From: Methylophaga sp.
Lineage (GTDB): Bacteria; Pseudomonadota; Gammaproteobacteria; Nitrosococcales; Methylophagaceae
DNA: 64,000 nucleotides
Reading direction: 5' to 3'
Assembly: GCA_002706095.1 (NCBI GenBank)
Contig: PAJP01000021.1
Coordinates: 1 to 64,000 of the forward strand
Below are positions 1-8,194 of this stretch, piece after piece. The notes below the pieces were generated by a model. That model made no database searches and was not told where the DNA came from. It saw only the letters and a program-made list of their open reading frames with translations. The translations under genes and the position numbers were made by a program. Position 1 is the stretch's first letter. Every line of letters starts with the position of its first letter.

Positions 1-1
1 C

Positions 2-187
2 AACACTTACAAACATGACGGTAAGCAGTACATCTCAATCCTGTCAGGTGTAGGTGGTTGGGCTGGTATCGGTATGGCGATCCCAAGCTTAGAAAACGAA
101 ACAGATGGTCTCGGCGCAGTCGGTGCATACCGTGCATTGTCTAGCTGGACTAATCTGGGTGGTGTTCTGAGTGTATTCAGCCTGTAA
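2..187 (+). CDS. PQQ-dependent methanol dehydrogenase, C-terminal fragment (MxaF/XoxF family)
   Basis: The window opens inside this gene; only the last 61 codons are present, ending in TAA. The readable tail contains the family's tryptophan-docking style motif GVGGWAG, then GLGAVGAY, and it ends in GGVLSVFSL, the conserved C-terminus of quinoprotein methanol dehydrogenases. The family are periplasmic eight-bladed propellers that oxidise methanol with PQQ plus Ca or a lanthanide. The tail reads closer to what I remember of XoxF (lanthanide type) than of MxaF, but the metal-deciding Asp lies outside the window, so the subtype is open. The downstream pqq cluster makes its cofactor. A strong terminator follows. 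Confidence 0.85.
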   Translation, partial: NTYKHDGKQYISILSGVGGWAGIGMAIPSLENETDGLGAVGAYRALSSWTNLGGVLSVFSL

Positions 188-233
188 GACCCAGATGATA
201 TAGATTATTTTGTAATCTTAATCTGAATAAAAA

Positions 234-267
234 GGCCCGGCATCTTTTGATGTCGGGTCTTTTTTTT
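234..267 (+). terminator. Rho-independent terminator of the dehydrogenase gene
   Basis: An 11-bp stem (GGCCCGGCATC paired with GATGTCGGGTC, two G-U pairs) closes a TTTT loop and is followed by eight T residues. It lies 46 bases past the dehydrogenase stop and separates that transcript from the pqq operon. Confidence 0.9.
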
Positions 268-268
268 G

Positions 269-297
269 AAAAAAAAAACCAGGCACAAGGCCTGGTT
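269..297 (-). terminator. Rho-independent terminator for minus-strand transcription
   Basis: A perfect 8-bp stem (AACCAGGC with GCCTGGTT, loop ACAAG) is flanked on its left by ten A residues, so minus-strand transcription would meet the hairpin and then a T run. It lies back to back with the plus-strand terminator and 23 bases beyond the stop of the small minus-strand reading frame, which argues that this frame is transcribed. Confidence 0.75.
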
Positions 298-320
298 AAA
301 ATGAAATATAGGTAATGCAA

Positions 321-503
321 TCATGTGGTAAACCACAAAATCATTAAAGAAGCTGAAAAATTCTCTAATGAACATATTGTATAAAGACAACCAAGAATAG
401 TCGTGAGCATAAATGCATTTTTAACTGGGTGTTTTTTACCTGAGACAGGTAAGAAGATCTTCCCGAGCATTGAGCTAATTTTGACGGTTTTTAACACAGC
501 CAT
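321..503 (-). CDS. Possible small membrane protein (60 aa), unknown
   Basis: This reading frame encodes a basic N-terminus (several Lys in residues 5-29) followed by a hydrophobic stretch at about residues 30-58, consistent with a single-span small membrane protein. Supporting context: a good terminator lies just past its stop on the same strand, and a TATAAT hexamer sits about ten bases before the ATG. That spacing would give a nearly leaderless message, and I see no clear Shine-Dalgarno. I recognise no family. It could instead be the trace of a small RNA ending at the same terminator. Confidence 0.35.
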   Translation of the reverse strand: MAVLKTVKISSMLGKIFLPVSGKKHPVKNAFMLTTILGCLYTICSLENFSASLMILWFTT

Positions 504-549
504 TTTTGTGGATTATAGGCAGGTAAAGCTTTTCCCGGCGATCCTTGAA

Positions 550-586
550 TCAGGAAAATCCTGAATGGCAAGGCGGGGAATCCTGA
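550..586 (+). promoter_or_regulatory. Candidate operator upstream of pqqA
   Basis: The 8-mer AATCCTGA occurs twice (557-564 and 579-586) with starts 22 bp apart, about two helical turns. The first copy is also half of an inverted repeat (TCAGGA, AAA, TCCTGA at 550-564). Three TCCTGA half-sites about 90-125 bp before the pqqA start are placed where a regulator could act. No known factor is matched. Confidence 0.3.
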
Positions 587-676
587 CGAAACAAGTTTAT
601 TCGCTGTGTACTATCTAATCGTCTTCCAAATAGGTTGGATGACATTAAATAAAACAATTTTAGAGAGGATATAGTT

Positions 677-748
677 ATGTGGACTAAACCTGAATATTCA
701 GACATGCGTTTTGGTTTTGAAGTAACCATGTACATCTGCAACCGTTAA
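677..748 (+). CDS. pqqA: PQQ precursor peptide PqqA
   Basis: This is a 23-residue ribosomally made peptide, [23 protein letters not shown], here split as [10 protein letters not shown] and [13 protein letters not shown] for reading. Glu15 and Tyr19 form the invariant E-x3-Y pair that PqqE cross-links and later enzymes convert into pyrroloquinoline quinone. A purine-rich GAGAGGA lies upstream of the ATG as ribosome binding site. A GC-rich hairpin follows before pqqB, the usual arrangement allowing more pqqA than pqqBCDE message. Confidence 0.97.
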   Translation: MWTKPEYSDMRFGFEVTMYICNR

Positions 749-764
749 TCACGGTTTTGATGTA

Positions 765-789
765 TGCCCGGGGCATTCTGCTCCGGGCA
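765..789 (+). other. Intercistronic hairpin between pqqA and pqqB
   Basis: A 10-bp GC-rich stem (TGCCCGGGGC with GCTCCGGGCA, one G-U pair, loop ATTCT) begins 16 bases after the pqqA stop. No T run follows, so it is better read as an RNA-stabilising or processing element, or a partial attenuator, than as a full terminator. In other methylotrophs the pqqA message is known to be more abundant than the distal genes. Confidence 0.7.
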
Positions 790-853
790 ACGTTATACCA
801 GATAAAATTTGTTAAAGTCTTATCTGGTCTAATGCAAGTTTCTAAGGATATTT

Positions 854-1768
854 ATGTTTGTACATGTTTTAGGTTCGGGAGCCGGCGGTGGTTTTCCTCA
901 GTGGAATTGTAATTGCACTAACTGTAAAGGTGTAAGAGAGGGCACAATTAAAGCCAGTCCTCGCACACAATCCTCCATTGCTATCAGTGCAAACGGAACA
1001 GATTGGATTTTGTTTAATGCTTCCCCTGATATTAAAAAACAACTGGATGACTTCCCTGCTTTACAACCAGCTAGACAAGTCAGAGATACAGCCATCACCG
1101 CGATAGTCATCACAGACGCACAGATTGATCATGTCACCGGCATGCTTACTCTCAGAGAACATAATAAACCTTGGGATGTATATACCACTAATGCCGTATA
1201 CGAAGATCTCACCACAGGATTCCCTGTTTTCAACATTCTCGGACATTTCCGTGGCATTAATCATCATGAGATCGCGACGGATGAGTCAGGCTTCACCATT
1301 CCCACGGCAGAAGGATTAGTTTTCACTGCCGTGCCTTTGAAGAGTGAGGCACCTCCTTATTCACCGCATCGTCATAACACGGTGCCTGGCGATAACATTG
1401 GCATGCGTATAGAAGATACGCGTACCGGTAAAAATTTATTCTATGCACCAGGATTAGGTGTAGCAGAACCGCACGTTATGGAATATATGGCGAATGCTGA
1501 CGTCGTACTTGTTGATGGTACCGTTTGGACTGATGACGAGATGTCACACGAAGGCATTAGCAATAAACGGGCGCAGGAAATGGGACATCTGGACCAGTCT
1601 AGTAAAGGTGGCATTATGGAGATCCTAAGTGGCATGGATAAGCCACGCAAATTCCTGATACATATTAATAATACTAATCCAATACTCAACGAGGAATCAC
1701 CCCAGCGGAAAACGTTGGAAGCGGCTGGAATAGAAGTGTCGTATGACGGCATGGATATCGAGCTTTAA
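854..1768 (+). CDS. pqqB: PQQ biosynthesis protein PqqB
   Basis: PqqB is a metallo-beta-lactamase-fold protein needed for PQQ synthesis; it is reported to hydroxylate the cross-linked Glu-Tyr intermediate. The 304 residues match the family length. The N-terminus has the glycine-rich [14 protein letters not shown] stretch and the Cys19-Cys21-Cys24 cluster (CNCTNC); [12 protein letters not shown] around residues 90-101 is the family's altered metal-binding loop. The ATG follows TAAGGA. It is the first gene of the BCDE run after the hairpin and stands 30 bp before pqqC. Confidence 0.97.
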   Translation: MFVHVLGSGAGGGFPQWNCNCTNCKGVREGTIKASPRTQSSIAISANGTDWILFNASPDIKKQLDDFPALQPARQVRDTAITAIVITDAQIDHVTGMLTLREHNKPWDVYTTNAVYEDLTTGFPVFNILGHFRGINHHEIATDESGFTIPTAEGLVFTAVPLKSEAPPYSPHRHNTVPGDNIGMRIEDTRTGKNLFYAPGLGVAEPHVMEYMANADVVLVDGTVWTDDEMSHEGISNKRAQEMGHLDQSSKGGIMEILSGMDKPRKFLIHINNTNPILNEESPQRKTLEAAGIEVSYDGMDIEL

Positions 1769-1798
1769 CAGTCTAAGATGATTCTAGAGGAACATGAC

Positions 1799-2530
1799 AT
1801 GTCAGAAAAACCAGCACCATGGACACGCGAAGAGTTTGAACAAAAATTACGCGAAAAAGAGTCGCTGTATCATATTAACCATCCCTTTCATAAACTGATG
1901 CATGCTGGCAAGCTGGACCAAAAACAAGTTCAAGGTTGGGTTGCTAATCGCTTTTATTATCAAACGGCGATTCCAATTAAAGACGCTGCCATTATGGCAA
2001 ATTGTGAAGATGCATCTGTCCGTAAACATTGGGTGCAACGTATTCTTGATCACGATGGTTATGATGGGGAAGAAGGGGGCATTGAAGCCTGGCTGCAACT
2101 GGGTGAAGCCGTTGGTTTAACAAGAGAAGAACTGGAATCACATCAACATGTGTTGCCAGGTGTTCGTTTTGCGGTAGATGCGTATGTTAATTTTGCGCGC
2201 CGGGCTAACTGGCAGGAAGCGGCAGGGTCTTCGTTAACAGAATTATTTGCGCCTAAGATTCATCAAGCAAGACTAGACAACTGGCCTGACTTGTATCCCT
2301 GGATTGATGAACGAGGTTACCGCTATTTCCGTAAACGCTTAAGTGAAGCGCGTCGTGATGTCGACCATGGCTTACAAATCACACTGGATTATTGTGATAC
2401 TCGTGAGAAACAACAACGCGCTGTTGATTTACTGCAATTCAAGCTTGATATCCTATGGACCATGTTAGATGCGATGTGGATGGCGTATATTGAAGGACGT
2501 CCCCCTTATTTTATGGAAGTTGAAAAATGA
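1799..2530 (+). CDS. pqqC: Pyrroloquinoline-quinone synthase PqqC
   Basis: PqqC catalyses the last step, the cofactor-free eight-electron oxidation and ring closure that gives PQQ in the cytoplasm. The all-helical haem-oxygenase-like fold is recognisable from [12 protein letters not shown], the WVANRFYYQ segment and the His-rich EEGGIEAW region. I start at the ATG preceded by AGAGGA (MSEKPAPW, 243 aa). An in-frame ATG seven codons earlier would add MILEEHD but has a poorer binding site. The stop overlaps the pqqD start (ATGA), implying translational coupling. Confidence 0.96.
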   Translation: MSEKPAPWTREEFEQKLREKESLYHINHPFHKLMHAGKLDQKQVQGWVANRFYYQTAIPIKDAAIMANCEDASVRKHWVQRILDHDGYDGEEGGIEAWLQLGEAVGLTREELESHQHVLPGVRFAVDAYVNFARRANWQEAAGSSLTELFAPKIHQARLDNWPDLYPWIDERGYRYFRKRLSEARRDVDHGLQITLDYCDTREKQQRAVDLLQFKLDILWTMLDAMWMAYIEGRPPYFMEVEK

Positions 2531-2811
2531 CCGATCGCATTTTTAATGCAGACACGATTCCTGTTCTGGCTCTGGGTTACCGTTTCCAATGGGAGCCAGC
2601 GCAGGACTGTTATGTACTGCTTTACCCAGAAGGCATGGTGAAATTAAATCCTGCTGCAGGTGAAATTCTGAAGCGGGTAAGTGAAAAAAAGCAGACCGTC
2701 GGCGAGCTTATCGCTGAACTTAAAGAAGCCTTTAATGGCGCTGACTTAGACGATGACGTCTATCAGTTTTTGGAGGAAGCTCATGACAACGACTGGATCA
2801 GACCAGAATAA
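2527..2811 (+). CDS. pqqD: PqqA-binding chaperone PqqD
   Basis: A 94-residue peptide chaperone of the RRE (RiPP recognition element) type that holds PqqA and presents it to the radical SAM enzyme PqqE. Diagnostic segments are LNPAAGEIL in the middle and the acidic C-terminal helix [11 protein letters not shown]. It overlaps pqqC by four bases and pqqE by 29, so all three are probably translated in a coupled way. Confidence 0.96.
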   Translation: MTDRIFNADTIPVLALGYRFQWEPAQDCYVLLYPEGMVKLNPAAGEILKRVSEKKQTVGELIAELKEAFNGADLDDDVYQFLEEAHDNDWIRPE

Positions 2812-3976
2812 AGCACCAGGCAGTACTGGTGGTGCTATCGGAATGAATGTTCGTGACAGCATTCGTCAGCCTCTTTGGTTATTGGCAGAGCTTACTTACG
2901 CTTGTCCATTGCAGTGTCCTTATTGTTCCAATCCGATGGATTTTGCCAATGTTAAAAAAGAGCTAACAACCGAAGAATGGATCAACGTTTTCCGCCAGGC
3001 CCGTGAAATGGGCGCAACCCAATTGGGTTTATCAGGTGGTGAGCCATTAACTCGCCCCGATCTGATTGAGCTTATCCGTGAAGCCAGAAACTTGGGTTTT
3101 TATACGAATCTGATTACTTCAGGCGTAGGGTTGAATGCTGACAAGGCAAAAGAATTTAAAGAGGCGGGGTTGGATCACATCCAAGTCAGTTTCCAGGCGA
3201 GTTCAGAAGATCTTAATAACTTGATTGCTGGTACCGATGCTTTTCAGCATAAGATTGAGATGGCAAAAGCAGTAAAAGCTGCGGGTTATCCGATGGTGCT
3301 ATGTTTTGTGACACATCGTCAGAATATTGATCAGATCGATGAGATTCTGGATTTAGCTATCAACCTTGACGCCGATTATGTTGAGCTGGCAACAACCCAA
3401 TACTACGGTTGGGCCATGCATAATCGTGATCAACTATTACCAATGAAAGAACAATTAGTTCGTGCAGAAGCTATTGCGCATGAATATCAGGAAAAGCAAA
3501 AAGGTAATATGAAGATCTATTACGTTGTCCCTGATTATTATGAGGATAGGCCAAAAGCCTGCATGAATGGTTGGGGAAATGTATTTCTGACCGTCACACC
3601 AGATGGTACCGCTCTACCATGTCATGCGGCTCGTGAATTACCAGGCATGGAACTACCGAATGTCAAAGAACTGAGTGTGAAGGAAATCTGGGAAGGCTCG
3701 AATGATTTTAATCGTTTCCGTGGCTTTGACTGGATGAAAGAGCCTTGCCGCAGTTGTGATGAAAAAGAAAAAGACTTTGGTGGTTGTCGCTGTCAAGCCT
3801 ATATGCTGACAGGTGATCCTGCGATGGCCGATCCAGTCTGTACTAAATCACCTGATCATCACCTGATCCTGGAAGCGATAGAAAAAGGGCGGCAGGAAGC
3901 TGAAAAACCAGCTGATACGGCTAAACCGCTCGTATTCAGAAACCCGAAAAACTCAAAAGAAATTTGTGGCTTATAA
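2783..3976 (+). CDS. pqqE: PqqA peptide cyclase PqqE (radical SAM)
   Basis: PqqE forms the C-C bond between Glu and Tyr of PqqA using S-adenosylmethionine. The radical SAM cluster is CPLQCPYC (Cys41, 45, 48 from the chosen start), followed by LGLSGGEPL; the C-terminal SPASM region carries the auxiliary-cluster cysteines, including PCRSCDEK and GGCRCQ. I start at the ATG eight bases after GGAGGA, inside the end of pqqD (397 aa). An ATG 30 bases upstream lacks this site, and [10 protein letters not shown] (residue 21) is a shorter alternative closer to the usual family length. No pqqF or pqqG protease gene is nearby. Confidence 0.95.
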   Translation: MTTTGSDQNKAPGSTGGAIGMNVRDSIRQPLWLLAELTYACPLQCPYCSNPMDFANVKKELTTEEWINVFRQAREMGATQLGLSGGEPLTRPDLIELIREARNLGFYTNLITSGVGLNADKAKEFKEAGLDHIQVSFQASSEDLNNLIAGTDAFQHKIEMAKAVKAAGYPMVLCFVTHRQNIDQIDEILDLAINLDADYVELATTQYYGWAMHNRDQLLPMKEQLVRAEAIAHEYQEKQKGNMKIYYVVPDYYEDRPKACMNGWGNVFLTVTPDGTALPCHAARELPGMELPNVKELSVKEIWEGSNDFNRFRGFDWMKEPCRSCDEKEKDFGGCRCQAYMLTGDPAMADPVCTKSPDHHLILEAIEKGRQEAEKPADTAKPLVFRNPKNSKEICGL

Positions 3977-4904
3977 AAATCAATATGCGATTCTAAGCAA
4001 GAGCCTGACCAAGCAATATGGTCAGGCCCTTGCTGTTAATGGGCTCGATCTAAGTATCGAACCAGGACAGTTTTATGGATTGCTTGGTCCGAATGGAGCG
4101 GGGAAAAGTACAACCATTCATATGCTAACCACCATGACGTCTGCCTCATCGGGTCAAGCATGGATTGCTGGGCTGGATGTTAGTAAAAACGCCGTTCAAA
4201 CCCGAGCTGCTGTTGGCTTGGTGTTTCAGGATTCAGCGCTTGATCGGATGATGACGGTGGATGAAAACTTACAGTTTGCCGCCGCTTTGTATCATTTGAA
4301 TAAACAGCAGGCGGAACAACGTATCGCTGAGTTACTGTCGGTATTTGGCTTAGAAAAAAAACGACATCAGAAATTAGTCGCTCTATCTGGAGGGCAGCGA
4401 CGCGCCGTTGATATTGCCCGAGGTGTCTTGCATAAACCTCAGGTTTTATTTCTGGATGAGCCGACGATTGGTTTGGATTTGCCTAACCGGCGTGCAATCT
4501 GGCGGTTTATTGAACAACTTCGAAAAGATGAGGGGATGACTGTCTTTTTGACCACGCATTATCTCGAAGAAGCAGAAGCTTGCGACCATGTTGACTTCAT
4601 ACAAAAAGGGCAACTACAGAAAGGTGGCTCTCCCAAAAAACTGATTAAGAATCTAGCCGCGTATATGTTGGAAATTGATTGTGCTGATACCGAAGCGGTC
4701 AGTCAGCAGATGCGCTCAGAATTTGGTGAGCCATTATGGGAAGATCAACATCTGACGTATCGTATCCAAGACAAAGAAACGGATTTTTATCAGCTGCAGA
4801 AAACGCTTGGTCATGCCGTTAATGCGATGCAATGGCGTAAACCAAATTTGAATGATGTGTATCTATGGACAGTATGTCCACCTGATTATGGGGTCGTGAC
4901 ATGA
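3966..4904 (+). CDS. ABC transporter ATP-binding protein linked to pqq operon
   Basis: A DrrA/NodI-type ATPase of an ABC-2 transporter. Walker A is [10 protein letters not shown] (residues 41-50), the signature is [13 protein letters not shown], Walker B is VLFLDEPT and the switch His is in TTH. The GTG start lies 11 bases inside pqqE, so it is co-translated with the PQQ enzymes. Close relatives occur beside PQQ-dependent alcohol dehydrogenase genes in other bacteria, where a role in alcohol use was proposed. Here no periplasmic binding protein is encoded, and the ABC-2 class is usually an exporter, so exporting PQQ or another product is an inference only. Confidence 0.9.
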   Translation: MAYKNQYAILSKSLTKQYGQALAVNGLDLSIEPGQFYGLLGPNGAGKSTTIHMLTTMTSASSGQAWIAGLDVSKNAVQTRAAVGLVFQDSALDRMMTVDENLQFAAALYHLNKQQAEQRIAELLSVFGLEKKRHQKLVALSGGQRRAVDIARGVLHKPQVLFLDEPTIGLDLPNRRAIWRFIEQLRKDEGMTVFLTTHYLEEAEACDHVDFIQKGQLQKGGSPKKLIKNLAAYMLEIDCADTEAVSQQMRSEFGEPLWEDQHLTYRIQDKETDFYQLQKTLGHAVNAMQWRKPNLNDVYLWTVCPPDYGVVT

Positions 4905-5689
4905 CACATATGCTTGCGGTTAAGGCTGTCGTAGCAAGAGAGCTGACAAAAGTCTTTCGTCAACGGGCAAGACTACTCAGTGCCATGGTCAGACCCATGA
5001 TATGGTTGCTGGTGATAGGTTCTGGTGTGGGCAGTATGTTGCAGGGTGAGCAACAAGCGGGTTATCTGAGCTTTCTGGTGCCTGGTATTGTAGCGATGAC
5101 CTTATTATTTGCCGCTTTATTGTCAGCCTTGACCCTGGTTTATGACAAAGAATTTGGTGTGATGCGAATGATGTTAATTGCCCCTATTCCGCATTATTTA
5201 ATTGTGATTGCCAAATTAATCGCTGCAGCCATCACGGCGATGGTTCAGGCCATTTTGTTATTAATCATACTGGCAGTGATAGGCTTAATCGAGGTAGAAG
5301 TGGCCTTATGGTTATTATTGCCCGCTCTAGCAACAGCGGTATGTTGTGCAGCAATAGGTGGTTTAATTGCTGCATGGTCAAAAACATTAGATAACTTTGC
5401 CGTGATTATGAATTTTTTCATCTTCCCGGTATTTTTCTTAAGCGGTGCGCTTTATCCCGTCACCCAATTACCTGAGATGCTGAAGTATATCGTCTTAATC
5501 AATCCATTTAGTTATGGTGTTGACTTGATGAAACATGCGGTCCCCAGTGCGACCAGTGATTTTTCTATTATGACGGATGTGATGGTGGTGACAGGATTTT
5601 CCATTATGGCGATTAGTCTTGCTTGCTGGCGCTTTTCTCGCGAATCTGTCCACGAGCCTTTATTCCATCGTGTTACTGGTAAAAAATAA
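4901..5689 (+). CDS. ABC-2 type transporter permease
   Basis: The inner-membrane partner of the preceding ATPase, linked by an ATGA overlap. The 262 residues begin with a cytoplasmic amphipathic segment (RELTKVFRQRARLL), then about six membrane spans; the ABC-2 hallmark FPVFFLSGALYPV lies in the second half, followed by the conserved NPFSYGVDLMKHA loop. No terminator is evident right after it. Substrate unknown; see the ATPase entry. Confidence 0.9.
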   Translation: MTHMLAVKAVVARELTKVFRQRARLLSAMVRPMIWLLVIGSGVGSMLQGEQQAGYLSFLVPGIVAMTLLFAALLSALTLVYDKEFGVMRMMLIAPIPHYLIVIAKLIAAAITAMVQAILLLIILAVIGLIEVEVALWLLLPALATAVCCAAIGGLIAAWSKTLDNFAVIMNFFIFPVFFLSGALYPVTQLPEMLKYIVLINPFSYGVDLMKHAVPSATSDFSIMTDVMVVTGFSIMAISLACWRFSRESVHEPLFHRVTGKK

Positions 5690-5833
5690 AATCACACGAC
5701 CGTTGCTTTTATAAAGTCATGAATAGGCAAAGTGACTGGATATTTCCCTTATTCTTCTATGGTTGCACCTATATAAGAAAGCACTTATCCTTATTCTCCT
5801 AACCAGCTATAGCTCAAAGATAGGGGCAATAAT

Positions 5834-6490
5834 GTGTCGTTGCTAAATCATGCTCATCATAATATGGTCGTTCAGCAAGTTCGTCCCAGTGAAGTGCTTG
5901 ATAACGCCGTTTTAAGCGTGATGACAGAGGTGTCCAGAGCTGATTTTGTTGATGAGCATTTAGCGATGATGGCTTATGCCGATACAATGCTGCCTCTCTC
6001 TCATGGGCAGACCATGTTATCACCGATATTAGAAGGCCGATTTTTACAGGCTTTACGCCTTACTCCTGAAACAAATGTCCTAGAAATCGGAACCGGCTCC
6101 GGGTATTTCACCGCTTTATTGGCTAAACTGGCACGTCACGTGATATCTGTTGAGTTTTATTCAGATCTCTCTGAAAGAGCAGCACAACGTTTATCTCATG
6201 CAGGTATCGGCAATGTGACCTTAACGGTGGGCGATGCCAGCCAAGGTTGGTCGTTAGTCGAGCGTGTGGACACCATTGTCTTAACAGCAGCTTGCGCCGA
6301 TATTCCTGATGACTACTTACAAAGTCTGAAAGTGGGCGGAAAACTACTTATCGCGACTGGTAAAGCACCGGCAATGCCAGTTCAATTAATCACGCGAACA
6401 AGTGAACGGGAATGGCAAACCATAGTTCTGTTTGAGACCGTTATCCCATATTTGATTAACGCTGAACCCAGCCAACCATTTGAATTTTAA
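5834..6490 (+). CDS. Pcm-like SAM-dependent methyltransferase, divergent paralogue
   Basis: A 218-residue protein of the protein-L-isoaspartate methyltransferase family with a clear SAM motif (LEIGTGSGYFTALL). It is not the orthologue: the true pcm lies beside surE later in the window. In the catalytic motif that reads [10 protein letters not shown] in that copy, this one reads SHGQTMLSPI, losing the Ser-Gln-Pro-Tyr core, so isoaspartate repair is doubtful. The start is a GTG eight bases after AGGGG. The gene is followed at 14 bp by a rhodanese gene and then tolC, a neighbourhood I recall from other gammaproteobacteria. Function unknown. Confidence 0.85.
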   Translation: MSLLNHAHHNMVVQQVRPSEVLDNAVLSVMTEVSRADFVDEHLAMMAYADTMLPLSHGQTMLSPILEGRFLQALRLTPETNVLEIGTGSGYFTALLAKLARHVISVEFYSDLSERAAQRLSHAGIGNVTLTVGDASQGWSLVERVDTIVLTAACADIPDDYLQSLKVGGKLLIATGKAPAMPVQLITRTSEREWQTIVLFETVIPYLINAEPSQPFEF

Positions 6491-6504
6491 AACAGAGTAA
6501 CAAT

Positions 6505-6828
6505 ATGAAACACATGACCGCCACTGAATTTAGCACCTTATTACTAAGTGATGTCCCTCCTGTCATGATTGATGTCAGAGAGAGTCATGAGCTAATACAT
6601 GGAATGATTGAAGGGGCCATACATATTCCTATGAATGAGATTCCATCACGCCTCGAAGAGTTAGGCTCTTATCAAGATAAAACAGTGGCTATTATTTGTC
6701 GAAGTGGCAAGCGAAGTGCTCAAGTAGGTCAGTTTCTCGAACATGTTGGCTTTAATGATGTGATTAATCTTGAAGGTGGCATGAACAGCTGGGCTGTGGA
6801 TGTTGATAATTCAATGTCGACTTATTAG
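6505..6828 (+). CDS. Rhodanese-like domain protein
   Basis: A single-domain rhodanese (107 aa) of the GlpE/PspE size class, without a signal peptide, so cytoplasmic. The active-site loop is CRSGKR with Cys65 as the sulfur carrier; the family starts VMIDVRES and ends with the typical LEGGMNSW segment. It probably transfers sulfane sulfur, acceptor unknown. It sits between the Pcm-like gene and tolC. Confidence 0.93.
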   Translation: MKHMTATEFSTLLLSDVPPVMIDVRESHELIHGMIEGAIHIPMNEIPSRLEELGSYQDKTVAIICRSGKRSAQVGQFLEHVGFNDVINLEGGMNSWAVDVDNSMSTY

Positions 6829-6871
6829 TCAATTGAATACCATTTAATTGAATGACTCCTAAGGAAGGAAA

Positions 6872-8194
6872 ATGAAAAAATTTGCGTTAAGCGCATTGAT
6901 AGCCTCAACATTATTTTCAGGTGTAGTGTGGGCTGAAGATTTACTAGATGTATATAAACTCTCCCTCAACAGTGATCCTCAATTGCTGGCTGAGGCCGCC
7001 TCTCGTCAGGCCGTTGGAGAATTAGATGATCAGGCAATTGCTAACTTTTTGCCACAAGTAGGATTAACCGCGAATCAAAATAAAACCTGGCTGGATTCAT
7101 CATCCCGTCTATTTGCAGGTAAAACGGACTATACCAGTCATGGTTACACATTGAGTCTGAATCAGTCAGTGTATAAACGTGAGAATTTTGTTCAGAAAAC
7201 GCAAGCTGAAATCGCGATGAAAGGGGCTGATGCCAGTTACGTAGTCGCTGAGCAAGCGCTAACGTTACGTGTAGCTGAGCGTTATTTTGGTGTCTTGGGT
7301 GCGCAGGACGATCTCACTTTTGCGTTGGCTGAACGTGAAGCGATCTCCAAACAATTAGAACAAATGCAGCAGCGTTTTGATGTTGGCATGGCAACGATCA
7401 CTGATATCACGGAGTCACAAGCGGCTTATGATTTGGCCAATGCCCGAGTGATTCAGGCGCAAAACGATCTGGCTAATGCTCAAGAGCAACTTCGTGAGAC
7501 GGCTGGCAGATATATTGATGACTTAGTTGGTTTATACGGTGAGTCGCCGTTGGTCAAACCCGAGCCAGCCAATATTGATGCCTGGAGTGATACAGCGATT
7601 TCACAGAACCCATCATTATTACTCGCCAATATTAATGTTGAAGCTGCAAAACAAACCATTGAACTGCAACGTAGTGGTCACTACCCTTCATTAGGTATTG
7701 TGGCACAGAAGAATTATAACTCTGATAGTGATGGTATTAACGGTCGCAGTAATGCGAGCAATGAAACGATAGGTCTTGAGTTTAATCTACCCATCTATTC
7801 TGGTGGTGCAGTTTCTTCCAGAACGCGTGAAGCAGGCCATCGTCTAGATGAGACAATGCAAGTTGAAGAACAGCAGCGTCGAGCGGTGACACGTCAAACT
7901 CGTGAGTCATACAATGGTGTGATGTCGGGCATCAGCCGTGTTAAAGCGCTTAAACAAGCGGTGGTTTCGAATGAAAAAGCCCTGGAGTCAACCGAAGCAG
8001 GATACGATGTTGGCACACGGACAACGGTAGACGTACTGAATGCGCGTCGTAATCTGTTCAGTGCAAAACGTGATTATGCCCGTTCTCGCTATGACTACAT
8101 TTTAGATACGCTACGCCTAAAACAAGCGGCAGGTATTTTAAGCGTGAATGATTTAGTCGATATAAATAACTGGCTAGGAAAAGGGACGTCATAA
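6872..8194 (+). CDS. tolC: TolC family outer-membrane efflux channel
   Basis: The outer-membrane channel for type I secretion and RND or ABC efflux pumps. A signal peptide (MKKFALSALIASTLFSGVVWA) opens the 440-residue protein; two repeats of long helices and short strands follow, with LPIYSGGAVSSRTREA marking the second repeat and GTRTTVDVLNARRNLFSAKRDYARSRYDYI (quoted in parts: GTRTTVDVLNA, LFSAKRDYARSRYDY) near the end. AAGGAAGGA lies before the ATG. No pump genes are adjacent, so it may serve several systems. The next gene starts directly after its stop. Confidence 0.94.
   Translation: MKKFALSALIASTLFSGVVWAEDLLDVYKLSLNSDPQLLAEAASRQAVGELDDQAIANFLPQVGLTANQNKTWLDSSSRLFAGKTDYTSHGYTLSLNQSVYKRENFVQKTQAEIAMKGADASYVVAEQALTLRVAERYFGVLGAQDDLTFALAEREAISKQLEQMQQRFDVGMATITDITESQAAYDLANARVIQAQNDLANAQEQLRETAGRYIDDLVGLYGESPLVKPEPANIDAWSDTAISQNPSLLLANINVEAAKQTIELQRSGHYPSLGIVAQKNYNSDSDGINGRSNASNETIGLEFNLPIYSGGAVSSRTREAGHRLDETMQVEEQQRRAVTRQTRESYNGVMSGISRVKALKQAVVSNEKALESTEAGYDVGTRTTVDVLNARRNLFSAKRDYARSRYDYILDTLRLKQAAGILSVNDLVDINNWLGKGTS

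Noticed and set aside
205..390. 61-codon minus-strand frame
   Set aside because: It runs across both terminators and its N-terminal half overlaps the better-supported 321-503 frame in another phase.
1441..1752. 103-codon minus-strand frame inside pqqB
   Set aside because: Antisense shadow of a clear pqqB; no binding site or recognisable sequence.
5690..5833. Promoter-like TTGCAC ... TATCCT before the Pcm-like gene
   Set aside because: Spacing is right (17 bp) but both hexamers are weak matches, so I do not list it.
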